A stretch of 64,000 bases of DNA from Arsenicibacter rosenii (GCF_001870735.1 NZ_MORL01000006.1:1-64000); one strand, 5' to 3'. Shown: positions 34,596-44,228, counted from the first letter of the stretch. Notes: generated by a model from the sequence alone, not told the origin. Program-made: numbers and translations.

Positions 34596-35759
34596 ATGAA
34601 ACGCATTCCGTCAATTGACGTTGCCCGTGGCCTGGTGATGGTCATTATGGCTCTCGACCACGTTCGGGAACTCATGCACGTGACCTCACAAACCCAGAGC
34701 CCGACCGACCTGTCGACCACAACCGGCGCGCTGTTTATGACCCGCTGGATTACACACCTGTGCGCCCCGACCTTTGTCTTTCTCTCGGGTACGTCTGCCT
34801 ACCTGTCGCTGAAAAACAGCGGCGATGTATCGGCCAATCAGCGGTTTCTGCGGTCACGCGGGCTCTGGCTGATTTTCCTCGAAATTACTGTCGTTAACTT
34901 TGCGCTCTGGTTCGACCTTTCCTTCCGGACCATCATTTTTCAGGTGATTGCGGCCATCGGCGCGGGGTTTCTGGTATTGTCTTTCCTGCTGAAAGCTCCG
35001 GCCCGTACCGTCGGCCTGCTGGGCGTAGCGATCATCGTATGCCATAATCTGGTGCAGGGCGTGACCTTTACCGATACTATCCCGCTGCGGGTGATCTGGT
35101 CGCTCTTCTTCCGTCCGGACGTCTTTCCGGTAACGCCGCAGTTTATGGTCGGGCTGTTGTATCCGTGGGTGCCGTGGCTTGGCATCATGCTGGCCGGTTA
35201 CGGAGCCGGTCTGCTCTTTGAACGGCCTGACAATAGCCGTCGCCGGACGCTGCTGCTGGCAGGGCTGGGTTCACTGGCTGTGTTTGTGGTGGTTCGCCTG
35301 ATTAATAGCTACGGCGATCCTGCGCCCTGGTCGGCACAGGCGACGCCGGGTTTTACCCTGCTGTCGTTTATCAATACCACCAAATACCCGCCCTCGCTGC
35401 TCTACACGACCATGACGCTGGGCATTACCATTACCGTAATGGCCCTGGTAGATGGGATACAGAACCGGTTTACGGAAGCACTGTCGGTCTACGGCAGGGT
35501 GCCGATGTTCTACTACCTCATCCACTGGTATCTGATTCATAGCCTGATGCTGGTAATGCTGTTTCTGCAAGGGTTCACACCGGATCAGTTTGTGTTCGGG
35601 CCGTTTCAGTTTGGCCGCCCGAAAGAAACCTCGGGCGTGGATTTGCCCGCAACATACCTGATCTGGCTGGGGCTTGTCGTTTTTCTGTATTTCCCGTGCC
35701 GGTGGTACTGGCAGTATAAACGACGCCATAAACAAATCTGGTGGCTGCGGTATATCTGA
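34596..35759 (+). CDS. DUF1624 / heparan-alpha-glucosaminide acyltransferase-like membrane protein
   Basis: A 387-aa protein with about 10 transmembrane helices. I choose ATG 34596, giving the family N-terminus RIPSIDVARGLVMVIMALDH, whose Asp, Arg and His lie at the membrane face. The family (DUF1624, related to HGSNAT) moves acetyl or acyl groups across the inner membrane. Another family mark is the MFYYLIHWYLIHS helix late in the chain. It is a single gene, and its stop codon directly abuts that of the convergent T9SS type B gene (TGA next to TCA, no spacer). Confidence 0.85.
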   Translation: MKRIPSIDVARGLVMVIMALDHVRELMHVTSQTQSPTDLSTTTGALFMTRWITHLCAPTFVFLSGTSAYLSLKNSGDVSANQRFLRSRGLWLIFLEITVVNFALWFDLSFRTIIFQVIAAIGAGFLVLSFLLKAPARTVGLLGVAIIVCHNLVQGVTFTDTIPLRVIWSLFFRPDVFPVTPQFMVGLLYPWVPWLGIMLAGYGAGLLFERPDNSRRRTLLLAGLGSLAVFVVVRLINSYGDPAPWSAQATPGFTLLSFINTTKYPPSLLYTTMTLGITITVMALVDGIQNRFTEALSVYGRVPMFYYLIHWYLIHSLMLVMLFLQGFTPDQFVFGPFQFGRPKETSGVDLPATYLIWLGLVVFLYFPCRWYWQYKRRHKQIWWLRYI

Positions 35760-37298
35760 TCATCGCGCCAGCCGCAGCAAACCTTGTTTCTGCTTTTGAC
35801 TGATCCGGCCCTGCTGGTTAAGCAAATAGGTAATGGCCCAGGCATAGATGTCGGTATCGCAGGGCTGGTTCTTATAGGAGCCATCCCAGCGGAAGGGTGC
35901 ATTACTGGTCTGGTAAATAACCTCGCCCCAGCGGTTGAACACCGACAAGCCGGTGATGGTAATATCACCGCAGGCAAATGGCTCGAACCATTCGTTTATA
36001 CCGTCATTATTGGGCGTAAACAGGTCGGGGGTGTACAAGACGCAACCACACTCGCCGTAATCGGCCTTTACCGAATTAATAAGCGTCATACAATCATTGA
36101 CAACCTGGCCGTAGTAGGTGTTAGAACTGGTAATGAGTCGGTCTGTGGCCGGATAGCCATCGACCCAGCTGAATTTTCCTTCGGCAAAGACCGGTTTGAG
36201 CAGGTGCGTTTCGGCTCCGCACAGTTCCAGCGGCGACCCCAGGCTGAGGCGCGGCGGGGCAATGTAGCGGACGGCAATAGTGTCGGAAGCCGAGCAGCCC
36301 GGTTCGCTGGCCCGGACCCGGAAAGTGCCCGGTTGCCGGACTGTAAACGTCCGTTGCGTAGAACCGTCCTGCCATTGATAGCCGGAAGCCGGCGTGGAAA
36401 CACTGAGGGCAAGCGTTGCGCCGGTACAGAGCGTGGTGTCGTTGCCAAGGCTGAAGTCGAGGCGATACTTTACCACGATGGTGTCACTCAATACCTTACA
36501 GGGCGTTTTAACGGTTACCCAGTATTTGCCGGGCCGTTTTACCACAAAGACCGAATCGGTGCTGCCATCGTTCCAGCGATAGTCGGTGGCGCCGGGAGTG
36601 CGGGCGCTCAGGCGGTAACGGCTGCTCCGTCCGCATAAGGTAGTATCGTTGCCTAGGTTCAGTTTGATCTGTTTCAGCGAGATGTCGTCGGCAAACAGGT
36701 AGTAGGAGCTCAGAAAAGGAGGGAGTTCGTTGAAGTTGCCGATTGTGGCGAATTGCTCGCCTCCTTTCGCGACAAAACAGCCGCCGATCATTTCCCACGT
36801 GAGGGCTTTGGTAAAGGTCTTGACCTGTGTATCATAGACCTGCGGCCGTACGGGAAAGAGAAGCTTATCGGTAGAGGTCAGCGGCTGGGTCGAAAAATAC
36901 GCCCCGAAGCTGCGGGAGGGATAACGTGCCGGAAACTCGGCGGCCAGTGCCATTTCAAACTGATAGGCCTCGCCGGCCACAAGCGGGGAGACAAGCGGAG
37001 TGCCAAAATACTCGGCCCACCCCTGGTCCATGAATAACCGGCCGAGGCCCTGGCCACTGTGTGGTGGCAGCTGCATTTGGTTGGTCGGCTGGCACCGGTG
37101 ATAAAAATCCGGTGTGGCGCGGTTAGGGTTATACCACGGTACTGCTTCTGCCAATAAATTATCCTGATAGGGGCAGATAGTGTACTTTTCAAACCCTCCG
37201 TTGGGAATAAGCTCCTGCGCGCAAACTCCCGAACAACTAACCCACACTGTCAGCAGCCAGGTTAAACCCAAACGAATTAGTTTACCGGAAGAATGCAT
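35760..37298 (-). CDS. Gliding-motility-type protein with T9SS type B (CHU_C) sorting domain
   Basis: Secreted protein of 512 aa. A signal peptide (about 1-28) is followed by an N-terminal jelly-roll-like domain (ELIPNGGFEKYTICPYQDN, as in many surface proteins of the phylum). Two Ig/PKD-like modules each start with LGNDTTLC (about 215 and 290). A third Ig-like stretch follows. The end is the CHU_C domain (YTPDLFTPNNDGINEWF ... FNRWGEVIYQT ... WDGSYKNQPC), a type B signal for the type IX secretion system, which usually needs its own PorP/SprF partner. No such partner gene is adjacent. Confidence 0.9.
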   Translation of the reverse strand: MHSSGKLIRLGLTWLLTVWVSCSGVCAQELIPNGGFEKYTICPYQDNLLAEAVPWYNPNRATPDFYHRCQPTNQMQLPPHSGQGLGRLFMDQGWAEYFGTPLVSPLVAGEAYQFEMALAAEFPARYPSRSFGAYFSTQPLTSTDKLLFPVRPQVYDTQVKTFTKALTWEMIGGCFVAKGGEQFATIGNFNELPPFLSSYYLFADDISLKQIKLNLGNDTTLCGRSSRYRLSARTPGATDYRWNDGSTDSVFVVKRPGKYWVTVKTPCKVLSDTIVVKYRLDFSLGNDTTLCTGATLALSVSTPASGYQWQDGSTQRTFTVRQPGTFRVRASEPGCSASDTIAVRYIAPPRLSLGSPLELCGAETHLLKPVFAEGKFSWVDGYPATDRLITSSNTYYGQVVNDCMTLINSVKADYGECGCVLYTPDLFTPNNDGINEWFEPFACGDITITGLSVFNRWGEVIYQTSNAPFRWDGSYKNQPCDTDIYAWAITYLLNQQGRISQKQKQGLLRLAR

Positions 37299-37373
37299 AG
37301 CCTGGTAGTATCCGAAGATAAAATTGCACTACTAAACTACGTAAAAAAGGTGAAAACGGTTGCTCCTGCCGGT

Positions 37374-39317
37374 CTAACGTTGAAGAGGTAAGTAAACAAC
37401 AAAACGGCTTCCCTGACCTGGCTGGCTATAAGCTGTAATGGCTCCGCGATGGTTGTCGGCTACTTTTTTACAGATAGCGAGCCCGATGCCGGAACCTTCG
37501 TACTGGCTGCGGCCGTGGAGCCGCTGAAAGACCTGAAAAATCCGGTCGCGATACCGTTCGTCGAAGCCGATACCATTATCAGCAATAGTGATCTCATGAT
37601 AGGCCCTGCGCCGGCCATCGGTAAACTTCGATTCCATGATGATTTCAGCCAGCGGATATTCATCCAGCTCTGTGCCGACAACCAGCCGGCTGCTGATCAT
37701 GATTACGGGGCTAACATCGGGTCGCTGGTATTTTATCGCGTTGGCTATCAGGTTTTTGAAAAGCTGGTGCAACTGAGTGACATCGCCCAGTATGTCAGGT
37801 AGTTTTCCAATGTCGAGCTGGGTATTGGTCTGTTCAATCTGAATACTTAGCTCCTCGGTAACGGCTGCGAGGATGTCGGCCACATTTATCAGTTCAAAAG
37901 GGTCGCGGTGGGTCGAAATCCGTGAATAAGCCAGCAAGTCATGAATCAGCACAGACATGCGTTCCGAAGAGGCATACATCCGCCGGATGATGTCGAGCGC
38001 GGTCGTGTCCAGGCGGTCGTTGTATTGATTGACCAATAACTCGCCGAATGACTGGATTTTACGGAGGGGCTCCTGGAGGTCGTGCGAAGCGACATAGGCA
38101 AACTGATGCAGATTGTCATTGGCCAGCCGGAGTTCGCGGTTGACCAGCTCAAGCTGCTGCTGATGATGATAACTGTCGGAGACATCCATCGAGCTGAGCA
38201 GAATGACATGCCCGATTCTGGCCAGGGTACAGTCGAACCAGCCTTTGATTTTTTCACCGAAATGAGGAAAGAGAAAGCGTTTGGTCAGCCCGTTGTGGGC
38301 AACCGTAATCATGTGCTGAAACAGAATTGTCTGTTCAATACCCGGAAAAAGAGTACAGAGGCTTTGGTTAATTAACCCGTCAACCGGCCGGTTCACTTGC
38401 GAAGCTGTGGCGGGGTTAGCAAAAACATAGGTAAAATCGGTAATCGCAATGCTGTCTGCACTGGTCTGGGGGGCAAAAATGGCCAGACCTACTTGTGTAT
38501 TGGCAAAAATGGTCTCGTAAAAATCGGTTTGTTTGCGTTGTACAAGCTCCATTTGTTTTTGATCCGTAATATCATTGTAAGATACCATGATATTGCCGTC
38601 TGTATACATGATGCTATACTGCCGCCATACCTGGTGATCACTGTAATAGTGTTCTCCGGATAAAGGCTGCCGGGTCTTGTACACCTGCACGTAGGCCTGA
38701 AATAACCCTTTGTTTTCCGTCTGCGGGTAAAATTCCCTGATAGTGCGGCCAAGAAGAGCATCTGCTGTGGTTTTACTCATTGTCAGTCCTGCATCATTTA
38801 TCATGATAAACCGGAAATCAGCCGGCTCTCCGGTTTCATCTAAAACCGGTTCAAAGACCGTGATACCGCTCAGCGATGCCTGAAAGGCACTGCAAATGAG
38901 GCCGGATTGTTTAAGCTGTGCCTGCAGCAGCATACTGGCGGTATTGTCCTGTATGGAAACAATAAGCCGTTCATCGGAAGAAACCACCGAAACGTTATAC
39001 CAGACATGCTGACCGGTTTGCGGATGCAGGAAGGAAATATCGAACCGATCGGCGGTCCGGGTCTGGAGGCATTGGCGATACCGGTCAGTAAGTGTCTGAC
39101 AGACCTGGACCGGATAGGCGTCGCGAAGGCTGGAACCACTGAGCTGATCAACAGGCTTACCGGCTAGCCTGGCATAAGCTGCATTGACATTACTGATCTG
39201 AAAATCAATCGGTATGCCTGTTTCAGATCGTATCGCTTCGTATACAACAATGCCATTCTGTGTCGCATCCAGGATGCGTTGTACGAATACACTGTTTGGG
39301 TGCATTGTCAAGTTCAT
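37374..39317 (-). CDS. PAS-domain sensor histidine kinase (soluble)
   Basis: A 647-aa cytoplasmic kinase with three PAS-like modules (about 10-125, 140-255 and 265-385), a HisKA dimerisation domain with phospho-acceptor H412 (VASHDLQEPLRK), and a HATPase_c domain. The latter shows the N box (NLIANAIKYQ), G1 (DNGIGF) and G2 (GSGIGLAI) motifs. There is no transmembrane segment or receiver domain, so it senses a cytoplasmic signal and must pass phosphate to a separate regulator. No response regulator is next to it, and the AraC-type orphan at 4941 is a candidate only by elimination. The start is ATG 39317 (ATG 39305 is also possible). Confidence 0.92.
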   Translation of the reverse strand: MNLTMHPNSVFVQRILDATQNGIVVYEAIRSETGIPIDFQISNVNAAYARLAGKPVDQLSGSSLRDAYPVQVCQTLTDRYRQCLQTRTADRFDISFLHPQTGQHVWYNVSVVSSDERLIVSIQDNTASMLLQAQLKQSGLICSAFQASLSGITVFEPVLDETGEPADFRFIMINDAGLTMSKTTADALLGRTIREFYPQTENKGLFQAYVQVYKTRQPLSGEHYYSDHQVWRQYSIMYTDGNIMVSYNDITDQKQMELVQRKQTDFYETIFANTQVGLAIFAPQTSADSIAITDFTYVFANPATASQVNRPVDGLINQSLCTLFPGIEQTILFQHMITVAHNGLTKRFLFPHFGEKIKGWFDCTLARIGHVILLSSMDVSDSYHHQQQLELVNRELRLANDNLHQFAYVASHDLQEPLRKIQSFGELLVNQYNDRLDTTALDIIRRMYASSERMSVLIHDLLAYSRISTHRDPFELINVADILAAVTEELSIQIEQTNTQLDIGKLPDILGDVTQLHQLFKNLIANAIKYQRPDVSPVIMISSRLVVGTELDEYPLAEIIMESKFTDGRRRAYHEITIADNGIGFDERYRDRIFQVFQRLHGRSQYEGSGIGLAICKKVADNHRGAITAYSQPGQGSRFVVYLPLQR

Positions 39318-39423
39318 TGGTATACGGTGAGTGTTACTATTTCAAGGTAAAAATATAAAGTTAGTGTAGATATAGTGCGTTTGTTGTTCGATAAGGTAGG
39401 TAAATTCTGGCAATTTTCACAAA

Positions 39424-39455
39424 AAAGCCCTCACATGTTGGTTGGCGAGGGCTTT
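39424..39455 (-). terminator. Terminator of sterol-desaturase-family gene
   Basis: A 9-bp stem AAAGCCCTC (39424-39432) with GAGGGCTTT (39447-39455) is followed by a U-run on the minus strand, 13 nt after the stop. Confidence 0.75.
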
Positions 39456-39468
39456 GCTTTAATTTATG

Positions 39469-40398
39469 TCAGTACTCAACGAGCTTATCATCTTTTTTGG
39501 TTACTCTGGTATTATTCTTGCTCAATCCCATGACTTCGCGCATTTCGTCGGCAGTGAGGGACGAGCCGTCATGGCTCCAGCCGGGCGGTTCGAGCAGGTA
39601 GCGGAGTTTCTGCACCAGCGGCCCGGGTTTCCGCAGATCTTCACCCAGTTTTTTCCATTCGTGGAAAACCAGATTACCCGGTGACTGATCCGTAATGTTT
39701 GTGGTTAGTCCATAGCGGACAGGATCTTCCGGTGCCTCATCGGCAAATGTACCAAACAGCCGGTCCCAGATAATCAGGCACATGCCCATATTCCGGTCCA
39801 GATACCGCACGTTTGACGCGTGGTGAACACGGTGATGCGACGGGGTTACCATAAACCACTCCAGCACGCCGAGTTTGCCGACATATTGCGTATGTACCAG
39901 AATGCCCCAGATTTGGGTTGCAGAGTACATAAACACAATGTCCTCTGCGCGGAAACCCAGAAGAGCGATTGGTAAAAAGTAAACAAACCGGTAAAGTGGC
40001 TGAAAAACAGAAGACCGGAAGCCAACGGTCAGATTAAACTCTTCTGACGAGTGATGGGTTACATGCACGGCCCAGAATAACCGGCAGAAATGATCGACCC
40101 GGTGCAACCAGTAGAACGCAAAATCTTCGAGCAGCAGCAGGCCGATCCAGTAAGCCCACGGATTACTGATTTCGGTTAACCGATGCTGCCATACCCAGAA
40201 CAGAACGGCGACGTAAAAGCCGCGTACCAGTAAATCAAGACTGGCGTTCAGAATCGTTAAGTACACATTCTGCAAAATTCCTTTCACAGAATACAGATGA
40301 CGGTGATGTAAATAGCTGAGAAGAATCTCAGTGCCGATCACAAGCGCATAAACGGGCGTCGTGATCATCATTAGTATAGATTCGCGCGCGCTGACCAT
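39469..40398 (-). CDS. Sterol desaturase / fatty acid hydroxylase family enzyme
   Basis: A 309-aa membrane di-iron enzyme that inserts oxygen or a double bond into lipids. The start is ATG 40398. There are four to five transmembrane helices and the full set of His motifs: HRVDH, then HVTHH about 10 residues later, and HRVHH further on. The C-terminal region has the usual GTFADEAPEDPVRYGL block and a basic, lysine-rich tail. In Bacteroidota this family may act on fatty acids or on hopanoid- or carotenoid-like lipids. The substrate is unknown. proA lies upstream, separated by a hairpin. Confidence 0.92.
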   Translation of the reverse strand: MVSARESILMMITTPVYALVIGTEILLSYLHHRHLYSVKGILQNVYLTILNASLDLLVRGFYVAVLFWVWQHRLTEISNPWAYWIGLLLLEDFAFYWLHRVDHFCRLFWAVHVTHHSSEEFNLTVGFRSSVFQPLYRFVYFLPIALLGFRAEDIVFMYSATQIWGILVHTQYVGKLGVLEWFMVTPSHHRVHHASNVRYLDRNMGMCLIIWDRLFGTFADEAPEDPVRYGLTTNITDQSPGNLVFHEWKKLGEDLRKPGPLVQKLRYLLEPPGWSHDGSSLTADEMREVMGLSKNNTRVTKKDDKLVEY

Positions 40399-40417
40399 AG
40401 CCAAGTTGGTGGAAGAA

Positions 40418-40446
40418 AGTCTGCAAATAAGTGTTATTTGCAGACT
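40418..40446 (-). terminator. Hairpin between proA and the desaturase gene
   Basis: A perfect 13-bp stem (40418-40430 with 40434-40446) with a 3-nt loop lies 47 nt after the proA stop. The tail on the minus strand is TTTC, so it may be a partial terminator. Confidence 0.55.
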
Positions 40447-40493
40447 CCGACTATGAGATATCTCAATTTTAATAAAATTCTAACGCTATCTGG

Positions 40494-41747
40494 TTACCAG
40501 CGGACTTGCCCGTCGCCGGTAACGACCCATTTTTCGGTAACCAGTTTTTCCAGCGCAAACGGGCCTCTGGCGTGTAGTTTCTGGGTTGAAATGCCGATTT
40601 CGGCACCAAGACCGAAAACGCCCCCGTCTGTAAAGCGGGTTGACGCATTGGCATATACCGCCGCCGCATCGACTTCTGTTAAGAAACGATCAATCACAGC
40701 CTGATTCTGCGACACGATTGCCTCCGAGTGGCGGGATGAATAGTTCTGGATATGCGACAAGGCTTCGTCCGGACCGGAAACTACCTTAACAGCGCATTTA
40801 TAGTCCAGAAACTCGCGTCCGAAATCGCCCGGCTGCGCAGGCTGCAGGTTGGTATAGCCGGCCTCGCTCAGTATCGTATAGGCAGCTTCGTCGGCAAAGA
40901 CTTCTACGCTCCACTTCGTGAAATCCGGAATCAGCATGGGCAGGAATGTGGCTGCAATGGCTGCATCGACCAGCACACAGTCGAGTGAATTACACACGGA
41001 AGGGCGTGACACGCGGCCGTTAACAACAATATCACGGGCTTTGATCAGATCGGCCGTGGCTTCGACATAACCATGACAGACACCGGCACCGGTTTCAATC
41101 GTCGGTACAAGCGAATTTTTCCGGACAAACTGAATCAGCGCGTCGGAGCCACGGGGAATGATAATGTCGACGTACCGGGTGGCCGTCAATAACTCATTCA
41201 CGACAGCACGGTCAGGCGGCAACAGCAGCACGGCCTCGGCTGGAATGGAAAACTCCGCCAGGGTCTGCTGAATCAGGCCGACCAGAATCCGGTTCGACAA
41301 GTCTGCTTCCTTGCCACCTTTCAGCACACAGGCATTGCCCGAACGCAGGCAAAGTGATGCCACATCGACGGTTACATTCGGTCGTGATTCATAAATGACG
41401 CCCACTACTCCCAGCGGTACAGCGATTTTCCGTAGTGTCAGCCCTTGTTCAATGGTACGCTCCAGCAATACCTCACCGGTGGGGTCCGGGAGAATGGCTA
41501 CGGCCCGCAGGCTGTCCGCCAGGTCAGCAACGCGCTTCTCTGTCAGGCGTAACCGGTCTTTTTTGGGGTCAGTGTCGGGCATCCGGTCCAGATCTTTCTG
41601 GTTTTCGGCCAGAATCTGGCTGGTGTGAGCGAGTAATACATCGGCCAGGCGATTCAGCAAGGTTGTTTTTTGCGAATCACTCAGTCGACGAACCGTTGCA
41701 GCAGCCTGTTGGGTCTGCTGTAGCAAAGGAGTGATGGTATTTGTCAT
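40494..41747 (-). CDS. proA: Glutamate-5-semialdehyde dehydrogenase
   Basis: A 417-aa enzyme that reduces glutamyl-5-phosphate to glutamate-5-semialdehyde with NADPH, the second step of proline synthesis. I use ATG 41747; the frame has a TTG two codons earlier. Family blocks include PLGVVGVIYESRPNVTVDVA, GNACVLKGGKEA, RGSDALIQFV, IETGAGVCHGYV and RVSRPSVCNSLD, the last with the catalytic Cys. Length equals the family norm. proB (glutamate 5-kinase) is not adjacent here. A -7 element TATATTTG lies 36 nt upstream. Confidence 0.96.
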   Translation of the reverse strand: MTNTITPLLQQTQQAAATVRRLSDSQKTTLLNRLADVLLAHTSQILAENQKDLDRMPDTDPKKDRLRLTEKRVADLADSLRAVAILPDPTGEVLLERTIEQGLTLRKIAVPLGVVGVIYESRPNVTVDVASLCLRSGNACVLKGGKEADLSNRILVGLIQQTLAEFSIPAEAVLLLPPDRAVVNELLTATRYVDIIIPRGSDALIQFVRKNSLVPTIETGAGVCHGYVEATADLIKARDIVVNGRVSRPSVCNSLDCVLVDAAIAATFLPMLIPDFTKWSVEVFADEAAYTILSEAGYTNLQPAQPGDFGREFLDYKCAVKVVSGPDEALSHIQNYSSRHSEAIVSQNQAVIDRFLTEVDAAAVYANASTRFTDGGVFGLGAEIGISTQKLHARGPFALEKLVTEKWVVTGDGQVRW

Positions 41748-41782
41748 TGGCAAATCGACAACGTTCGTCGTGTTTAAGGGGC

Positions 41783-41790
41783 CAAATATA
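41783..41790 (-). promoter_or_regulatory. -7 element of proA
   Basis: TATATTTG on the minus strand, an exact TAnnTTTG match. No clear -33 TTTG was found. Confidence 0.45.
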
Positions 41791-41853
41791 CGGATAAATA
41801 TCTGGTCTGCTGCCGGTTGTTTTTGTTGACGGAGAACGTCGTATGCTGAGTCG

Positions 41854-43209
41854 TTACTGCTGCGCCTGAACAGGGAAATACAGCGTAATGGTAGTCCCCT
41901 GATTCAGGACAGAATGAATCCGTAGCTGACCGTGGTGCAACTGGATAATCCGGTAGGTTAAAGCCAGACCAATCCCGTGTCCCTGAATCTGCATGGTGTT
42001 TTCGGACCGGTAAAAGGCTTCAAAAATATGGGGCAGATCAGCATCTGAAATACCGTATCCCTGGTCAATAAACTGGAGTTTGATTTTTTCGGCCGTAAAG
42101 GACAATACGACGCGGACACTGTGTTTCGGCGAGTATTTACATCCGTTTTCCATCAGATTCTGAAAGGCCGTCGTTAACAAGGCACTTTCGCCGGTTAAGG
42201 TAAGGTCTTCTTCCTGTTCAGGAAAATTGTCGAACTCAATATCAATCTGATAATCAGGTTGTTTATGAAGGATATTGGTACGGGCCTGCCAGAGCATTTC
42301 ATCAACGCGGACGGCGTGCATATCAATGGTAGCGGCATCAGCATTAATATGGGCCAGTTCAAGAAGCCCGTTCGTGAGGGAGATCATTTTCCGGACCTCT
42401 TCCAGTACGTTTTCGAGGGTGGCCGCATATTCAGTCGTTGAACGCGGCGACATAAGTGTCACGTCGATCTGTCCCATCATCACCGTCAACGGAGTCCTCA
42501 GCTCATGAGACGCATGAGAAACAAAGCTTTTCTGGGAGATGAACGCTTCTTCCAGCCGATTCAGCATCTGGTTAAAGGTATGCGCCAGTTGCGCCAGTTC
42601 GTCGCGCTGACGGCCGACACGCAACCGTTTGTGTATATTGGTTGCCGAAATTGCATTCACCTGCGTAATAATTTCGGAAACGGGGCGTAGCGCATCACTG
42701 GCAAAAAGCCAGCCCGAAATTCCGACGATGATAAGGCCTACCAGCCAGCCCAGAAAGAGAATTTGCCGCAGGCGGTCAATTTTTGAAAACCCATAACGAT
42801 CATAGGCCGTCGCCACAACAACCAGCAACTGGTTGTTGTGGTCGCGGAAGGTGATGCCGACGCCTTCGAAGCTGCTTTGTTTGAAGAAAAAGACCTTGTG
42901 CTGCCGGATGTAGGTCAGCAGGTTTCCGATATGAGCAATGTTGCGGACGGTATTGCTGTTATAAACGACCTTGTTCTGTTCGTTATAGATCGTTACCTGT
43001 TCGTCTGACAGGACAGGAAGGTCTTTTCCGGGAACTTCCCCGACATCATCCCGCAGCCGTACCGTGGTCGTCGCTTTTTCGACTAACCGTTGCTGAAACT
43101 CCGTTTCCCGGAACTGGCTGTACTGGTAGTAGGTAAAGACCGAGAACAGTAACAGGATGGATGCTACCAGCAAAGCGAAGAGCAGTGTGAGCCGGGTCCG
43201 GATATTCAT
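41854..43209 (-). CDS. HAMP-type sensor histidine kinase
   Basis: A 451-aa inner-membrane kinase with two transmembrane segments (about 7-27 and 150-170) around a periplasmic sensor loop. A HAMP domain (about 172-225), HisKA with phospho-acceptor H235 (SHASHELRTPLT) and HATPase_c with NLMENGCKYS, DQGYGIS and GHGIGLAL follow. It begins 6 nt after the response-regulator gene, and the two form one operon, typical of OmpR/EnvZ-class pairs. Signal and targets are unknown. Nearby stress genes (Dps, YtxH) are possible targets only by position. Confidence 0.95.
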   Translation of the reverse strand: MNIRTRLTLLFALLVASILLLFSVFTYYQYSQFRETEFQQRLVEKATTTVRLRDDVGEVPGKDLPVLSDEQVTIYNEQNKVVYNSNTVRNIAHIGNLLTYIRQHKVFFFKQSSFEGVGITFRDHNNQLLVVVATAYDRYGFSKIDRLRQILFLGWLVGLIIVGISGWLFASDALRPVSEIITQVNAISATNIHKRLRVGRQRDELAQLAHTFNQMLNRLEEAFISQKSFVSHASHELRTPLTVMMGQIDVTLMSPRSTTEYAATLENVLEEVRKMISLTNGLLELAHINADAATIDMHAVRVDEMLWQARTNILHKQPDYQIDIEFDNFPEQEEDLTLTGESALLTTAFQNLMENGCKYSPKHSVRVVLSFTAEKIKLQFIDQGYGISDADLPHIFEAFYRSENTMQIQGHGIGLALTYRIIQLHHGQLRIHSVLNQGTTITLYFPVQAQQ

Positions 43210-43215
43210 GGAATG

Positions 43216-43893
43216 TTATTCTTCTTTCAGCATATATCCCATACCAATAACGGTATGGATGAGACGGGTAGGAAAATCCTTATCAATCTTCTTCCGCAGA
43301 AAGTTGACATAGACATCAATCACGTTGGTACCGGTATCGAAATGGATATCCCAGACCTTTTCGGCAATGTCGATCCGGGAAACAACCCGGCCGCGGTTGC
43401 GCATCAGGTATTCCAGCAGGCCAAATTCCTTGGCCGTTAATTCAATGCGTTTGCCGGCACGGCGGGCAACTTTCTCGTTAAGGTCGAGTTCGAGGTCAGC
43501 AATTTTAAGCACATTGGCCTGCGGTCCTGAGTCGCTGCCGCGTTTGTGCAGCGCTTTCAGCCGGGCCATCAGTTCGCGGAACTCAAAAGGTTTAACCAGA
43601 TAATCATCGGCACCGGCGTCGAACCCTGTCAGTTTATCGTCCACAGAGCCCATGGCAGTCAGCATGAGCACCGGTGTTTTTACCTGTTGCTGCCGCAGTG
43701 AGTGGACTACATCAAATCCATTCATCTTAGGCAGGTTAACATCCAGGATAATCACATCAAACGGTTTACTGATGGCCATTGCGCGGCCAATTTGCCCGTC
43801 AAATGCGACATCAACTTCACACGACTGCTCTTCCAGTCCTTTTTTGATAAACGAGGCCAGTTTTGGTTCGTCTTCTACTACCAGAATTTTCAT
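43216..43893 (-). CDS. OmpR-family response regulator
   Basis: A 225-aa regulator. The start is ATG 43893 (MKILVVEDEPK); a frame extension upstream exists. The receiver domain (1-118) has D51 in ILDVNLPKMNG and Lys in LVKPF. The winged-helix DNA-binding domain (about 128-223) has RIELTAKEFGLLEYLM, and the end VIDVYVNFLRKKID ... GMGYMLKEE. It is first in the operon with the HAMP kinase, 6 nt apart. The upstream 640 nt hold the two RNA-like units. Confidence 0.95.
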   Translation of the reverse strand: MKILVVEDEPKLASFIKKGLEEQSCEVDVAFDGQIGRAMAISKPFDVIILDVNLPKMNGFDVVHSLRQQQVKTPVLMLTAMGSVDDKLTGFDAGADDYLVKPFEFRELMARLKALHKRGSDSGPQANVLKIADLELDLNEKVARRAGKRIELTAKEFGLLEYLMRNRGRVVSRIDIAEKVWDIHFDTGTNVIDVYVNFLRKKIDKDFPTRLIHTVIGMGYMLKEE

Positions 43894-43972
43894 ATCTGCA
43901 ACATACATCGTTGGCGCAAATTTTAAAAGTGACTGACTGATTTACTTATCCTGTAAAATGACTGCTGGTATC

Positions 43973-44155
43973 AAAAAAGCCGTCCCGAAAATCGGAGCGG
44001 CTTTCTGCTTCTATCCACACCATTTCAAAATGCGGCTTATCTGATGGCGATAAACCCATTTTGATGTTCAACCTTCCCTTGTAAAGGATCTTTATGAATT
44101 ACGTATTCAATGTCTGTTTTAACGCTTCTGCACGTAGTCTTTTGTGCGTTTGCAT
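43973..44155 (-). ncRNA. Candidate small RNA unit A (terminator-ended)
   Basis: Minus-strand unit ending in an intrinsic terminator (43973-44004; 13-position stem with one mismatch, then six U). Just before the hairpin it carries the 14-nt sequence AAATGGTGTGGATA, shared exactly with unit B at 44229. The stem bases near its foot differ from unit B in a compensatory way (CG/CG here, TA/TA there). A weak -7 match (CACCTTTG) lies at 44160-44167, so the 5' end is approximate. A 41-codon frame from a TTG at 44162 to 44037 also crosses this unit, so a tiny protein is an alternative. Confidence 0.4.
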
Positions 44156-44228
44156 GGTACAAAGGTGAGCCTGTAAGATTAAAACGAAGTTAAGGGTATG
44201 TTAAAATTTGCTTATAATAAAGCACAAC

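Noticed and set aside
44099-44155. 18-codon ATG frame in RNA unit A
   Set aside because: Too short and A/T-rich to support as a gene. A longer overlapping frame exists, so chance is likely.
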